From assembly GCA_963920525.1 (NCBI GenBank), contig OY986439.1:210169406-210233405 (forward strand): 64,000 nt of DNA, given 5' to 3'. The notes under the pieces are model-generated. The model was not told where the DNA came from. It saw only the letters and a program-made list of their open reading frames with translations, and searched no databases. This DNA is from Dichetophora obliterata. Lineage: Eukaryota > Arthropoda > Insecta > Diptera > Sciomyzidae. Within the stretch, counting starts at the first letter, position 1, and every line of letters begins with the position of its first letter. Shown piece after piece: positions 1 to 10,614 of this stretch. The position numbers were made by a program, and so were the translations under genes.

Positions 1-723
1 ATTTAACTCATTTGCGTTTCTACAAAACAAAATTTGAAACAAGTGTGTTTAATTTTCAACTATAAACTCATTTCTGTTTTTTTTTGTATAATTTTCTCTT
101 ATTATTTCCTTTCAATAACAAAAAATACGTCTCTATCAGAGACTGAATTAAAAAATTATGAGCAGAAGAATCATTGAAAATTATTGCCAGACAACTGAGA
201 CCCCGATTTTACATTTGATTGATTGAAAATATTTTTGAATTAGTCTTACAAATATTGAAAGTAAGATGATATAAAAACTAATTTATTATTTAAATATTTT
301 AAATATTTCAATCCCAGGGGTCGCTCATCACGAATCTTTCTGCAAAAACTCGAAAAAGTTAGAAAATGGCATCGAAAAAATGGCGGTTAAATTTATTTTT
401 TTTTAATTTAATAACAATTTTTTTAATTTTGTTTAAAATATTTGTTTGAAATATCAAATTTTTCGTTTAGATAAATGTGCCTTAAGTTAAAATTTTTACA
501 ATGAAAGTATATTTAAAAACATTGTTTTGACAACAAAAACTTTTGTTTTAAATTAAACTTTAAAAAAATTTGTGTTTAACTTAAATGAAATTGTTTCAAG
601 CTCTATTTCAAAAACAAATTCATTTCATATAAACACAATTTGATTTATTTTTAACATATGTGTAGTGCATTGTTAATCGTATAAGATGAAAAATGAACTT
701 TTTCTCATATTCATTGAATTTTG
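1..723. other. AT-rich non-coding stretch
   Basis: Very AT-rich sequence with poly-T and poly-A runs. I see no open frame with family resemblance, no repeat shared with the rest of the window and no RNA gene. A short GC-richer patch near 305-335 (GGGGTCGCTCATCACGAATC) loosely resembles the subterminal sequence of the foldback element at 59063-59305 and may be a decayed copy of it, but the match is too short to claim. Confidence 0.5.
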
Positions 724-885
724 CAAGCTTAACTGTTATATAAAAATATTCAAAACAGTAACCGAACAGCGTTCAAACAAGGGTCGAACTTCCAATCAAG
801 GATCGCGAACATGGTCTAAACATAATTACAAAAAAACTCACTCTTCGGAACGGCGTACAATTACGTCTTGCCTAAAATTTCGTGT
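724..885 (+). repeat. dispersed repeat, copy 1 of pair with 3566-3723
   Basis: About 160 bp that recurs nearly unchanged at 3566-3723 in the same orientation. Both copies run from CAAGCTTAACTGTTA through CAAACAAGGGTCGAAC to GTCTTGCCTAAAATTTC, with only scattered substitutions. The segment carries the GGGTCGAAC / GTTCGACCC word that marks a family seen again at about 4950-5060, 42450-42540, 43558-43600 and 47365-47415. A mobile or recently duplicated repeat is likely; I cannot assign it to a superfamily because no terminal inverted repeat or target duplication is visible. Confidence 0.75.
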
Positions 886-999
886 TCCATTTTATAGTAT
901 ATGTAAATACTATGCCTAAAATTGTATATAAAAATACAAACAAGGGTTGTTATTCTGAATGTTTTGAATTTGGCTCTCTGAAATAAAACTATATTAAAT

Positions 1000-1135
1000 G
1001 GAGGAAATATGTTGCCAGCAATAATTGCTGTTAACTCCCGAGGTGGATTTTTTTCGAGTGTAGATCGTGCATACGTTTTTGCCAAAATGTGCTCGATAGT
1101 TTTTGCCGCTTATTTGACTTCTTGAACCATAGTGC
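1000..1135 (-). repeat. repeat fragments: LTR-like start and TTGAACCATAG family
   Basis: Two repeat words lie side by side. On the minus strand 1010-1045 reads AGTTAACAGCAATTATTGC followed by TGGCAAC, closely matching the minus strand at 54835-54860; an AGTTAAC start is typical of the LTRs of gypsy-like elements. At 1094-1130 the words TTTTTGCCGC and TTCTTGAACCATAGTG recur at about 47493-47530 and, inverted, at 44704-44745. These are probably fragments of old elements. No coding capacity is seen. Confidence 0.4.
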
Positions 1136-2094
1136 TATGGCTTTGTATACGCGATGAACAAAGAATTAAAAAAAAAAGTGTTTGTAAAAACAAATTTCTA
1201 GAAAAAGATGCTTTATGCCGTTTGACCTCCATGCCAAAGCGCCACGGGCTAAAACGGCGCACAGTAGTTTGACCCTATACAAAAGTTGAACAAAAATAAA
1301 AGGAGTCGTTTTGTGTGGTAAATAATATAAGGACGCTGATTTCAAAAATTAAAAAGTAAATAATTTTGTGTCTAACATATTAAAATTAAAGTTTAAAATT
1401 GCAATTTCGGTCTTTTTTAACGAATTTTAACTATTTTAAGAATTCATAAATTTATTTTTTAATTTTTGAAAATTTTTAATTTTTTTTAATTTTTTAATTT
1501 TTTTTTAATTTTAATTTTTCTTCTTGTTTACAATAAAGTTATTTCATGCAAAAATTTTTTCTGGTTTTTAAGATATAACTATTTTTGTAAGAGCATTTTT
1601 GCACCAAAATATGCTGGTAATAACTAAATATTCTAAATACTCCGATATTTTGTACTGCTTGATAATTATTCGCTCTAAATAGTTAAACTCAAATACATTT
1701 TTTACTTATAAATATTTCTTTTTACACTTTTTACATTCTTTCAAATCAAAATAGTTATCACTATTCATTCATCACTAATGGCACTATTTATGTAGGAATT
1801 TGTATACGGATCTTTCTCGAATAATTTTTTAGTATATTTACTCTTTCTCTGAGAAGACAAAAAGAGTATCTGATGATATGAGCAAATATGTCATAAGATC
1901 TATATTTGAATTTTTCTCTCGAGCTCTTTCGTGTGTGATTAAGACGAGCATAGCGCATTTGTTTGTGGTTGCCTTCTAAAGCTCTCAGATAATCTACAAG
2001 AGAGAATGATTGTGAAAAAAGTTTGCAAGATCAAACAGAAACTTTTTTACAACAGAAATTTTTTACTACAAAATTCAAAGTAAGTCACCTATAG
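1136..2094. other. non-coding stretch, no gene seen
   Basis: AT-rich DNA with homopolymer-rich runs (1440-1520) followed by somewhat more complex, apparently unique sequence (1800-2080). I see no coding frame with family resemblance, no inverted-repeat ends and no match elsewhere in the window. Confidence 0.45.
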
Positions 2095-2194
2095 GCAGTG
2101 GCGTAGATAGCTTTTGGTTGTGGATGGGGGCTCCGTAAAAATATAATAACCTTAAGAAAGTATACTTTTTAATACCTTATTAAATGACTGTTTT

Positions 2195-2280
2195 GTCAAG
2201 CCGAATGTCATGTTTCACAGCCTTAATTTGCTGAAATGTCAAGCCGAATGTCATGTTTCATAGCCTTAATTTGCTGAAAT
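2195..2280. repeat. 43-bp tandem duplication
   Basis: A 43-bp unit beginning GTCAAGCCGAATGTC is present twice in a row (2195-2237 and 2238-2280), with one difference in the GTTTCAYAG part. Just upstream at about 2096-2110, GGCAGTGGCGTAG resembles a hAT-type terminus, but I found no matching right end, so only the tandem duplication is called. Confidence 0.8.
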
Positions 2281-2299
2281 GTCAAAAAACGGTAGATAG

Positions 2300-3565
2300 G
2301 TAAAAATTATTGGCTTGTTGAACAAATTTTTCAACTTAACCCAAATTTTAACAATTTTTTAATTTTAATTTTTTAACTTAATTTTTTAAATTCAATTTTT
2401 ATTTTTTTCTTCTAAATAACAGAAACCATGTTTTCAATATTTATTCTTTAAATAAAAATTAAAGTTTTTTCCTAAATAAAAATTTAAAATAAATGAATAT
2501 CTTAAAAAATAACTAAACAAAAATTTGCCTAAGACAGACCTCTTAACACAATATTTTACCATAAAAAATTTAAAAATGTGTCGATTTTGAACAATTGTAG
2601 TTTCTACAAAAACTATTTTATTGGCCTGAAAATTTAAATTTTTCATATATGAAATATTTCCTTTCCCATTTTGTATGATTTTTTGACAGCAAAATTTTTG
2701 ATTTTTGCCCACTAGACAAACAACTGTGCGGCGCCGCGAAAGTGTTTGAAACTTTTAAAGCACACTTGCTTGAATATCAAACAGTTGGACCTTTTTTTAT
2801 TATTATTTGATTATTAAAATTATTATAGTTTAATTGAAAGGCACATAAAAAATTTTATTTGCCTACAATAATTTGTTAGTATCAAAAAACTTTTTTTTTT
2901 ATTTTGTGATTTCTGTTTGACCAGCATTGACCTCTTACAAGCGCCAGCATGAGCCTCAAATAAATTTTACACTTTCAGTTTCTTTATGGGTGCAGACAAC
3001 TTGACCGGATGTCAAGCCATCTCTTTCACTTCAAAGTCGAATTCAAGTCCGAATTTCGTTGAGAAAACATAAAAAAGAAGATAAAGAAAAAATTTGAAAA
3101 CTGAAAGTGAAAATGATGGGATTTGTACAAATAAATTTTGTGTATGTTGATTGCCGATGGCTGCAATCAAAATAGTTGTTGGTGGTCGATGTTGTTATGG
3201 TTGTAAGTGGTCACATACCAGCGACCAACACACATGGTAGTTGGTGGTTTGCTTATCATTTGAATTGTGACGGCAATAACGTTGGCGGCGGCTAAAATGC
3301 TGGCGTTTGCTTTTCCGTTTCGTGATTTCTATAAACTTAATGCGGGCTAAGCGCCTGAGCGTAAAACATATCTCAATACCGCTTAAGCTGTAATCTACTT
3401 TATTTCGGTTGCTGTTTTAAACTTCATGTCATAGCACATTTTTTGTTACATCATATTGTTAGTTGGATTCCATTTCAATGGCTTTTTCAAAATCAATCCA
3501 CATATTTACTTAGCTGCAACGCGTGTACGATTTCTTGACATAAAATAAAATTGTTTTTATTCTAC
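2300..3565. other. non-coding stretch, partly complex sequence
   Basis: 2300-2950 is AT-rich with one unremarkable open frame on the minus strand (2434-2712, 92 codons, no recognisable motif, AT-driven composition). 2990-3480 is more complex, with short GT-rich runs (GTTGTTGGTGGTCGATGTTG near 3171) and looks like ordinary unique fly intergenic or intronic DNA. No gene is supported. Confidence 0.45.
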
Positions 3566-3723
3566 AAGCTTAACTGTTACATAAAAATATTCAAAACAGC
3601 AACCGAACAGCGGTCAAACAAGGGTCGAACATCCAATCAAGGATCGCGAACATGGTCTAAACATAATTAAAAAAACCCCACTCTTCGGAACGGCGTAAAA
3701 TTAGGTCTTGCCTAAAATTTCAT
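3566..3723 (+). repeat. dispersed repeat, copy 2 of pair with 724-885
   Basis: Second copy of the 160-bp repeat described at 724-885, same strand, about 2.8 kb downstream. Divergence is small (for example ACTGTTATA versus ACTGTTACA, and CGTACAATTACG versus CGTAAAATTAGG), so the copies separated fairly recently. The flanks differ completely, which argues for transposition or dispersed duplication rather than one large duplicated block. Confidence 0.75.
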
Positions 3724-4234
3724 TCTCTCCGACATATCCACATTTCATTTCAAATTTCAATAAGTAGGTTTAATCTTTAAGAAGACACTTCTCGTATGAG
3801 AAGTGAAATGAAAATTTGAAATAAAATTTATATAAACAAATAAAAATGCATTTTTTTCTGTCTTCTAATAGTTTGTATCAACATTTTTCATTGCTATTAT
3901 AGTATTTGGTAGATATCAATGTGCAGGCAATAACGGCTAAAATTTAAAATTATGAATTTAAATGATATTTATGCAAGCAATGAAAAAGATTGTAATGAAA
4001 TCTTTTGTAATAATAAAAATAAAAAAAAATTGAATTTCCAAAGTTTTTTTTGGAATTTTTTTGTTACAAAACAAAAATACTGATTGGAAGTAAATTATAT
4101 TTGGAAATGTCAAAATGGATGAAATTAAAAGGGATACGTATTATATTTTTTTTTGTGACACATAATCATAGTTTTAAATAAGCTAACCTGCAGAACTCAT
4201 ACAAAGAATACATACAAAACACATATATGGGGCT

Positions 4235-4650
4235 GTCCACAGTGACTGGTGGAACAGTTTACTCCAGAATCTCTTATGTTTAGACCTGTAACTTTGTATG
4301 TTGATGTAATATAATGATCAAATAGACATTTTACAATAAATTATGAACCGACTTATAAAACTGTTAACGAACAAAATTAATCATATAAATATTTTGGTGA
4401 TATTTCATTGGTTAAAGGAGTGTGACTGGTGGGACAGTCAAAAATACCCCACCTCCGCTTTCTGCACTATCAATCGAGACTTTAGCCCAAATACTATACA
4501 TAGCCAGATGTCTTTTACTATGCTATGAAATGATTAAATAGACTTCAACAGAAACTAAAACTAGTACCAAGCTTAGTTTCTACAAGAAAATATAGAAAGT
4601 AGAATTTGTGATTGGTGGGACATCGTGTTGTGACTGGTAAAAAAAATAGA
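4235..4650 (+). repeat. degenerate ~185-bp tandem repeat with TGACTGGTGGGAC word
   Basis: The word GTGACTGGTGGRACAGT occurs at about 4239 and 4422, then as GTGATTGGTGGGACATCG at 4610 and GTGACTGGTAAA at 4630. The first three are spaced about 183-188 bp, and the sequence between them is loosely similar (AATGATCAAATAGACATTTTA against AATGATTAAATAGACTTCA). This looks like an old tandem repeat, or one arm pair of an element, now diverged. The 61-codon frame at 4343-4528 is incidental. Confidence 0.5.
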
Positions 4651-4949
4651 ACGGCTCGTTCACAATAAACAACAACTTGTCATAGTGAAAAAATACTTAA
4701 TATTGTTTTTTTCTAAGTAATTTTTTCAGATCATGTAAATTTAACTATTATACATTGCGTTAAGCATAAATTGGTTATAATCATATCAATTTAAGAAAAT
4801 AGCTTATTTTCCCATTTCCTGTGGAATGCCCCATACACAATTTACATATACATATTACACAATTTATATACTATGTATGTGATAATGAATAGTTATTTAA
4901 TGGTGCAGTCGTTTTTTCGTAAAAATTTTTGGCAAACGCTCATTGTATG

Positions 4950-5060
4950 GCTTCTGTTCGACCCTTGTTTGGCCGAGATAACTTTAAAACGGCCACTTTT
5001 CAATCCTTGTGTGGCTAAGATCTCAAAACGGCCATTGTTCGAGCCTTGTTCGGCCGCTGT
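4950..5060 (+). repeat. GTTCGACCCTTGTTTGGCC-type repeat cluster
   Basis: A run of alternating GTTCGACCCTTG, GGCCACTTTTCAATCCTTG, GGCCATTGTTCGAGCCTTG and GGCCGCTGTTCAGCC words with a period of about 30-35 bp. The same vocabulary appears at 740-800, 3590-3640, 42450-42540 (reverse complement), 43558-43600 and 47365-47415. It is a dispersed repeat family with an internal short tandem structure. It is non-coding, although an 87-codon frame (4873-5136) crosses it. Confidence 0.6.
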
Positions 5061-5999
5061 TCAGCCTTCGTTAAAAAACTTTTTACTTGGTAAAAATTAT
5101 TCTATGATATACTTATACACTGATGACAAAAATTAAAACATTGCTATTTTGCCAATATTTCAAATTGCTCAATCTTGCGAAAGTATTGGATAACACTATT
5201 TCTGCAACAATATTCTCTGCCAAACTCTTTATTGGTTAAGCAAGTAACCTCAATCTCGATAAGCTGAGATTTTACACGTATAATAAATTTCAGTTTAAAG
5301 TACCAAAAAAAAAAAAAAAAAAAGTTAGCACCGTTACTGATTGCAAAATCAAAAGTATAAATCAATAAGTTTAACACGCAACAAAAATTCTAGATGTTGA
5401 CAAATTCTAAAATAAATAACTACTGGCAACCTCGCTAAGAATATATTGCAACATAAACAGTTATAATTTGTTAAAATAACTTTATTCACAAACTCATTTT
5501 GTGGTGGTCATGAGCAAAAAATTTGGTTATTGCCAATCAACCGTTAACTTAAAAAATATCTTTTTTAAAAAAACATCGCTTTGAGTAACAAGTTTATTGA
5601 ACTACTTTGAATTATTTTAGTGCTTAATTAACACCGATAAAAATCTTGAAACCTCGTGAAAATTGCAACAACTTGTGCTGCAAATAATGCCAAATAGAAC
5701 GTGTAGTTAAAATGTTTGAAAGTGAGGTAACGGTTGAACGAACACGTGTCAATCTAATGAACCTTAGGTACAAATTATGAGTCCAAACTTGAAATTAACT
5801 AATTTTAATAAAAAAAAACCTGCACAGCGGGTGTTAACTGTAAAAAAATTGTTAGATTTTTAATTTACTAAATATTTATGCATTAAGCCTTAGTTCAATA
5901 TAATTTTTTTTATTTAAATTAATATTATTAATAGCCCAATTATTAATAGTAGGCTGTTTCAATGAGAAGTTTATACAGTTATTTAATAATCTTTATTAA
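5061..5999. other. AT-rich non-coding stretch
   Basis: Low-complexity AT-rich DNA, including a run of about 19 A at 5306-5325. No recognisable gene, RNA or element boundary except the TTAA at 5996-5999 that flanks the next element. Confidence 0.5.
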
Positions 6000-6454
6000 A
6001 GGGGCACATATAGTTACAATTTTGAAAAAAAAATTTGTGTTTCTTTTTTCTAAAAGTAGAATATTTCGAAAGTATTCTCTAAAACTTATTCTATACATAA
6101 TTGTCCTCTTGATGAACGAAGGGTTTTTTGGACGGTTATATTTTTTTGCAGAAAATATGAGTGAAATTTTGGTCAAATCCTTCTTTTGTAAAAAAATGAA
6201 AATTTTTAAAATCCCTCCGTTCACCAGGAACAATATTAATGATCCCTTTTTTATTTATTCCGGATGATGTAGTGACGAGCAGCAGTGATCATGGCAAAAG
6301 ACTTTTTTCGGACTACTCGCAAAATTGCTGTATCCCACCACTTAATCCCATATTTTGTCATGAAAAAGTTCATGTAAAAAAAAATATTGTTATTTATTAT
6401 TTTAATGTGTGGCAAAAAAACAATCCTTAACAAGACCTTTTTATGTGCCCCCCT
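6000..6454. mobile_element. 455-bp TIR element with TTAA flanks
   Basis: The left end reads AGGGGCACATA and the right end TATGTGCCCCCCT, an imperfect inverted repeat, and both are immediately flanked by TTAA (5996-5999 and 6455-6458). A TTAA target duplication is the hallmark of piggyBac-type transposition, so this is best read as a non-autonomous piggyBac-like element. The open frames at 5962-6267, 5979-6233 and 6239-6433 overlap each other on both strands, show no transposase motif and are not considered genes. Confidence 0.6.
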
Positions 6455-6459
6455 TTAAG

Positions 6460-7130
6460 CGCTTAAAAGCTTGAAAACAAAATATTACAAAAAAAAAATT
6501 AAGTGTTTTATTTAGGCATTTCATTTAAATAATAATTTTCAAGGATTTTCTCTAATATTAATAATGAAGTAAATATTTTTTTACAATACTAATCATATTA
6601 AAATCAACACTTGTCTACAGATTAATTGGTTCGACTCGGTCATTAGCGTTTATTTACCATTAATTAATTCATATTCCACTGATCGCTTACTTGTTAGGAG
6701 GCATCACTTGCCGACAAAGACCGGCAAATGCAGGTAGTTTTAACAAAATTAAATGGTCTTATTCATCATTAAATTTAGTTTTGCTGTCGAATCTTTTGCG
6801 CAACTACTTAAATCTACTAAAGCTCATCATCAAGTTTTATAAGAGATTTTTTTGTAAAAAAGCTTAATAAATCAACGCCCTTGATACATATGACACAAAA
6901 ACCATGAACAATTTTTAATTGAAATTGTTATTATAACCGAAGGATTCTAACTGCGTATTCAGTTTTTACAGAATGTCTCGAGTTTTTTTTAATGCGAAAT
7001 AGGAGAAAAGTGATGAATTGTTCTTGAAGTGAAAGTTCGATGATGGTAAAGTTTTTAGAGTCTCGTCACGAAAAATTTTCGTCATGGAAAAAATTCGAGT
7101 CTCGTCACGTTTTTGTGTACCTGAGCAATG
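6460..7130. other. non-coding stretch, no gene seen
   Basis: AT-rich sequence without recognisable coding potential. Near 7056-7110, GAGTCTCGTCACG occurs twice about 35 bp apart as a small local repeat. Confidence 0.45.
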
Positions 7131-7134
7131 ATTC

Positions 7135-7719
7135 TTTCTATTTTTTGTATGGGGACCCTCAGAAGGGTGGCAGATAGAGTGCAGGTCTGTTCAGAAGAAA
7201 TGTTGATATAGAAAAATAAATTTAATTAGCCCATACATTTGACCCTAGGGGTCATAGATTTTCATATATATATATATTATAATAGACAAATTCGTTTTTT
7301 TTTTGTTTATTTTTCTTGCTTGTTTGCTTGTATTTTTTTGTTTTTTTTTTTTTTTTTTGCTTTTTTTTGCTTGTTTGCTTGTAATTTTTGTTTTTTTGTT
7401 TTTTTTGTTTTTTTTGTTTTGTTTTTGTTTCTTTTGTTTTTTTTTTGTTTTGTTTTTTGTTTTTTTGTTTTTTTTTTTTGTTTTTTTGTTTTTTTTTTGT
7501 TTTTATGGAGGCCCCAGAAGGGTGGCAGATGGGGTGTAGGTGTATTCAAAAGAAATGTTGAGGGGGAAAATTTATGGGACCAGTTTATATATTTGATTCA
7601 CGTAAAGGTTATATATTTTTTCTATTTTTTGCGATGTTTGTATTGAGACCCCCAGAAAGGTGGCAGATAGAGTGTTGGTGTGAAGAAGAAAATTAAATAA
7701 GACCAGCTCACACATTTAA
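7135..7719 (+). repeat. three degenerate CAGAAGGGTGGCAGAT units around a poly(T/G) tract
   Basis: The words CAGAAGGGTGGCAGATAGAG (7160), CAGAAGGGTGGCAGATGGGG (7515) and CAGAAAGGTGGCAGATAGAG (7656) each sit just after a TTTTTGTAT / TTTTTATGGAG / TTTGTATTGAG lead-in and before a GTGTAGGTG / GTGTTGGTG tail. They form three units of a tandem repeat of roughly 130-150 bp. The first and second are pushed apart by a pure T/G tract (about 7290-7505), which produces a spurious phenylalanine-rich frame (7239-7646) and lysine-rich frames on the other strand. None of these is a gene. Confidence 0.7.
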
Positions 7720-7980
7720 AGCCCTATTCTGACAAATTAACAATTGTTAACCAGTATTTTTTTATATTTCAATATGTTTGTTGTTTTCATAACAAAATTT
7801 GTAGCTCAAAAAACTAAATTTTTAAATGAAGTTGACAATAACTGAAAAGCAGTTGACAATTTTTATCAAAATTTATTATTTTTGAGCTTAAAATTTTGTT
7901 TTGAAATCAAAAAGCTACAACAAACACATAGAAATATTCAAAATACCTGCTAACAATTGTTAATTTGCCAGAATAGGGCT
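7720..7980. mobile_element. 261-bp full-length foldback MITE
   Basis: The ends are AGCCCTATTCTGACAAATTA and its inverse (reverse complement of 7947-7980: AGCCCTATTCTGGCAAATTA), continuing inward through AACAATTGTTA. The interior is also self-complementary (TTTGTAGCTCAAAAA against TTTTTGAGCTTAAAA), so nearly the whole element can fold into one hairpin. Flanks are TTTAA (left) and GTTAA (right), a possible imperfect 5-bp target duplication. It is non-coding. The superfamily is not assigned. Confidence 0.8.
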
Positions 7981-8336
7981 GTTAATCCCTCTAGTGATTA
8001 TAGATTTTTTGATATGAGCTATAATAGAAATTGTCTTCTATATTATAGCTCATGTTATAGCTAATAACAACAATAATGCCACATTCTATAGTATATCAAG
8101 GAATTAGAGACAAATGTAGGTTAACTTAAGACAAATGTTTAAATACAACAGAAAAACATGAAATAAATCCAGATAATTTTTTACATGCAAAGCAAAAAGA
8201 AAAATAATAATCCTATAACACAAATAGTATTATTTTTGCTATCCCTATTAAATTGTAATATAGCCTTTAAAAAATTAGAAACACAAGTGCCGCACCTGCT
8301 ATGAGCTGTCATTTCATTTTTTGAATTAATTGCTTG

Positions 8337-8666
8337 CATGATACAATCACTATTAGGTAGCCTCGACATCTACCTATTTTCTCACGAGCTGCGAACATCG
8401 AATGTTAAACAAAAGAAAACAAAATTAACAGCGTGTGTCACACACATTGGCCGCATTCAGCAGAGCAAACAATTGCAATTAAATTATATATATAATTGCA
8501 TAATGTTAATAATGATATTAAATAATTTATAATTTTTCTGACGTTTACTCTAAACATACAGAGAAAAATATCTTTCACTAAGGTATCGCTACCATGATAG
8601 TTTACCTGTTGTGAACAGTTGTGAACGACAAACGTGCTCAAGACACCTAATAGTTATTGTATCATG
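8337..8666. mobile_element. ~330-bp MITE with CATGATACAAT termini
   Basis: The left end reads CATGATACAATCACTATTAG and the reverse complement of the right end reads CATGATACAATAACTATTAG, an inverted repeat of about 21 bp with one mismatch. No convincing target duplication can be read because the terminal bases overlap the flanks ambiguously. The two short frames inside (8338-8532 plus, 8438-8641 minus) are mirror artefacts of the AT-rich interior. It is a non-autonomous DNA element of unknown superfamily. Confidence 0.7.
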
Positions 8667-8836
8667 ATTGTTTGTTTGAATTGAATTTTGACTGCAACGG
8701 TAGTGCCTTCTACTAGTCGTTTTTCTTGCCGTTCCTTTGAGAAAATTTGTTATCGTGATTATATTAAGGCGAAAGGAACGCAGCTAATGTAAATTAATTC
8801 ATTTATAAAGTAACAAAAACAAAAGAAAACACATTA

Positions 8837-9825
8837 AGGGTATTCACAATTGTGTTGTTTTCAGTGTAGTTAAAAAACCCCGTTATACCACACTTAACCG
8901 AACAGTTTTTATATTTTTTGTTGTTTTACATGAAATCTCTTAAAACCAAAAGTGTGATAATTATAAGTAGCCCAATGATAAGTTTAACGAACGTGGTTCT
9001 TAAAGTTCCATAATATACTGATCGGTTGCCAGTTATTTTTTAATTGCAAAAATGGAAGAAGCTCAAAATGCAAGTTAAACTTTTTTATGCCATATACTAA
9101 TAAAATATATCAAGTTTGATATTTAATTTATTTTTTCATAGTTACAAAAAGCTATAGTTGGAGGTTTAAAACCACAAGTTCTATTTAAAAGGGTGCTCAT
9201 ACCCATCAAAAAAAGTGCTTCCAAAAGAAGCTAAAGAGAAGAAAGCAAAGTCTTGAATTCCATGCCTTCCACTTTCATACCCAGAAGGCATTCTTTAACA
9301 TATGCATGTCATTGGAAGGAATGCTTTCCTTAGTCTTCTCTAGAAGTGCTTCTAGGACTTTTTCAATGGAAGCTTTCTTTGAGCCCTTCAATCAAAGGAT
9401 TCTAGTAAGTGTTTTTCAGGAGAACTTTAAGAAGGCATTCGACAAGAAGGCTTTTTGTGGTTTGAGGGTTAAAAAATCCCTTGGAAAATATCCCTTTTCC
9501 CGACATTCTAGCGAATTTGGTGTTGGAAATGAATAGTGTTTGGGTTTTGTTGAGGGGATTTAAAAAAATTCCAAGGTAAAATATCCTTTTTTCTGAACTT
9601 CAAATAATTAAATGTCTTCCAAAAGTAGTTAATAAAAATGCCTCTTGAAAGAACTGCTTTATAAGGCTAAGAAAAAGCAGAGTTTGATCAATAGAATGTC
9701 TTCTGGAAGCAATGCCGCTAAGAATGCATGTCACATTTGCATCAAAAATTTTGCTGGGTAGTTGTGGTTTTCAACTATAACAAAAAAATGACAATATTAT
9801 GACACCACATAATTGTGAATGCCCT
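8837..9825. mobile_element. TIR element (AGGGTATTCACAATT) containing a nested element
   Basis: The left end reads AGGGTATTCACAATTGTG and the reverse complement of the right end AGGGCATTCACAATTATG. Both are flanked by TA (8835-8836 and 9826-9827), suggesting a Tc1/mariner-type target duplication. Inside the first third, ATGGAAGAAGCTCAAAATGC at about 9052 is followed by a GT...TTTCATAG pair, which could be an exon start and small intron of a dead transposase, but this is speculative. The segment 9201-9760 is a separate element nested inside it; without it this element would be about 430 bp. Confidence 0.6.
9201..9760. mobile_element. ~560-bp element, copy A (pair with 27398-28226)
   Basis: The left end is ACCCATCAAAAAAAGTGCTT and the right end, read inverted, ACCCAGCAAAATTTTTGATG, a short imperfect terminal inverted repeat. 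The body (AAGTCTTGAATTCCATGCC, TTCTCTAGAAGTGCTT, TTTTTCAATGGAAG and so on) recurs in the same order at 27398-28226, clearly alignable with indels. A 76-codon frame (9306-9536) lies within copy A but is broken in copy B and has no known motif, so it is not called as a gene. The family is a non-autonomous element. Confidence 0.75.
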
Positions 9826-9981
9826 TATTGTTAAAAAACACAGAAAAAAATGAATTGCAAATTGTATTAAATGAAAGAATTAAAAATATAAGAAAATAAA
9901 ATACAGAACATTTTAAGGTATTATTATATAAATGTTAAACATTTTTTTTTTGCCCAGTCTTTATTTTTTTTTTGTGTTTAA

Positions 9982-10485
9982 CCCATTTCCAGCTATTGGT
10001 GCATTTTTGCACCAGTAAATTTAGAATTTTCTCCAGGTGAGTGCGAAAGTGATATAACCTGGCACTGTAAGGATTATGTTAGTATGAACCTTTGACAATG
10101 TACTTTATTTTTGGTTTGAGTCGATTCGGTCGTTTACTTGGATTTTACGCCCACAGCGCGTCACAATATCTGAGTTTTTTTTTTTGATTTTTGAAAATTC
10201 CGGAAAAATTTCAAATCGCAATATCGAAAATTGCTTTTCAATAGTAACTATTATAAGTTTTAAATTTTATTTTAAAATAAATTGAGAGCCCGTTTGGTGT
10301 TTTAAAATGGGCAGGTACGGCTGTGAAGGTATGTGATGCAGCTAGTGGCGCAAAAATGCATCAGTCCGCCCAGCCCTTACCTGTGGAGGTAAAAATTTTG
10401 CCAGATAAAGTTTAGGGCCATATATAGACTCTGGACGAAGTTTCATCGATTTTGGCCCGGTAGTTAAGGAGCCGCCGGAAATGGG
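9982..10485. mobile_element. 504-bp piggyBac-like non-autonomous element
   Basis: The element begins CCCATTTCCAGC and ends GCCGGAAATGGG, an inverted repeat, with exact TTAA flanks on both sides (9978-9981 and 10486-10489). CCC...GGG termini next to TTAA are the signature of piggyBac-type elements. The interior is more GC-rich than the surroundings (GGCCCGGTAGTTAAGGAGCC near 10454) and contains the inverted words GGTGCATTTTTGCACC near 9998. No transposase frame is present. Confidence is high because ends and target site agree. Confidence 0.85.
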
Positions 10486-10614
10486 TTAAGGCAAAGTAAG
10501 GTTGGAAGGGACTTTTCAAAATGAAATTTTTTGTTTTAATTATTTTTAAAGTAATACATTAAGCTGATCAACGCGTTTAATTTTTCATTAGAGAGTTTTG
10601 TTCGGATATTATCT

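Noticed and set aside
2096..2110. Left terminus of a hAT element (CAGTGGCGTAG)
   Set aside because: No right terminus or 8-bp duplication within several kb.
7239..7646. 135-codon phenylalanine-rich frame that could look like a membrane protein, and lysine-rich frames on the other strand
   Set aside because: They arise from a pure T/G tract between degenerate repeats, without any conserved residue pattern.
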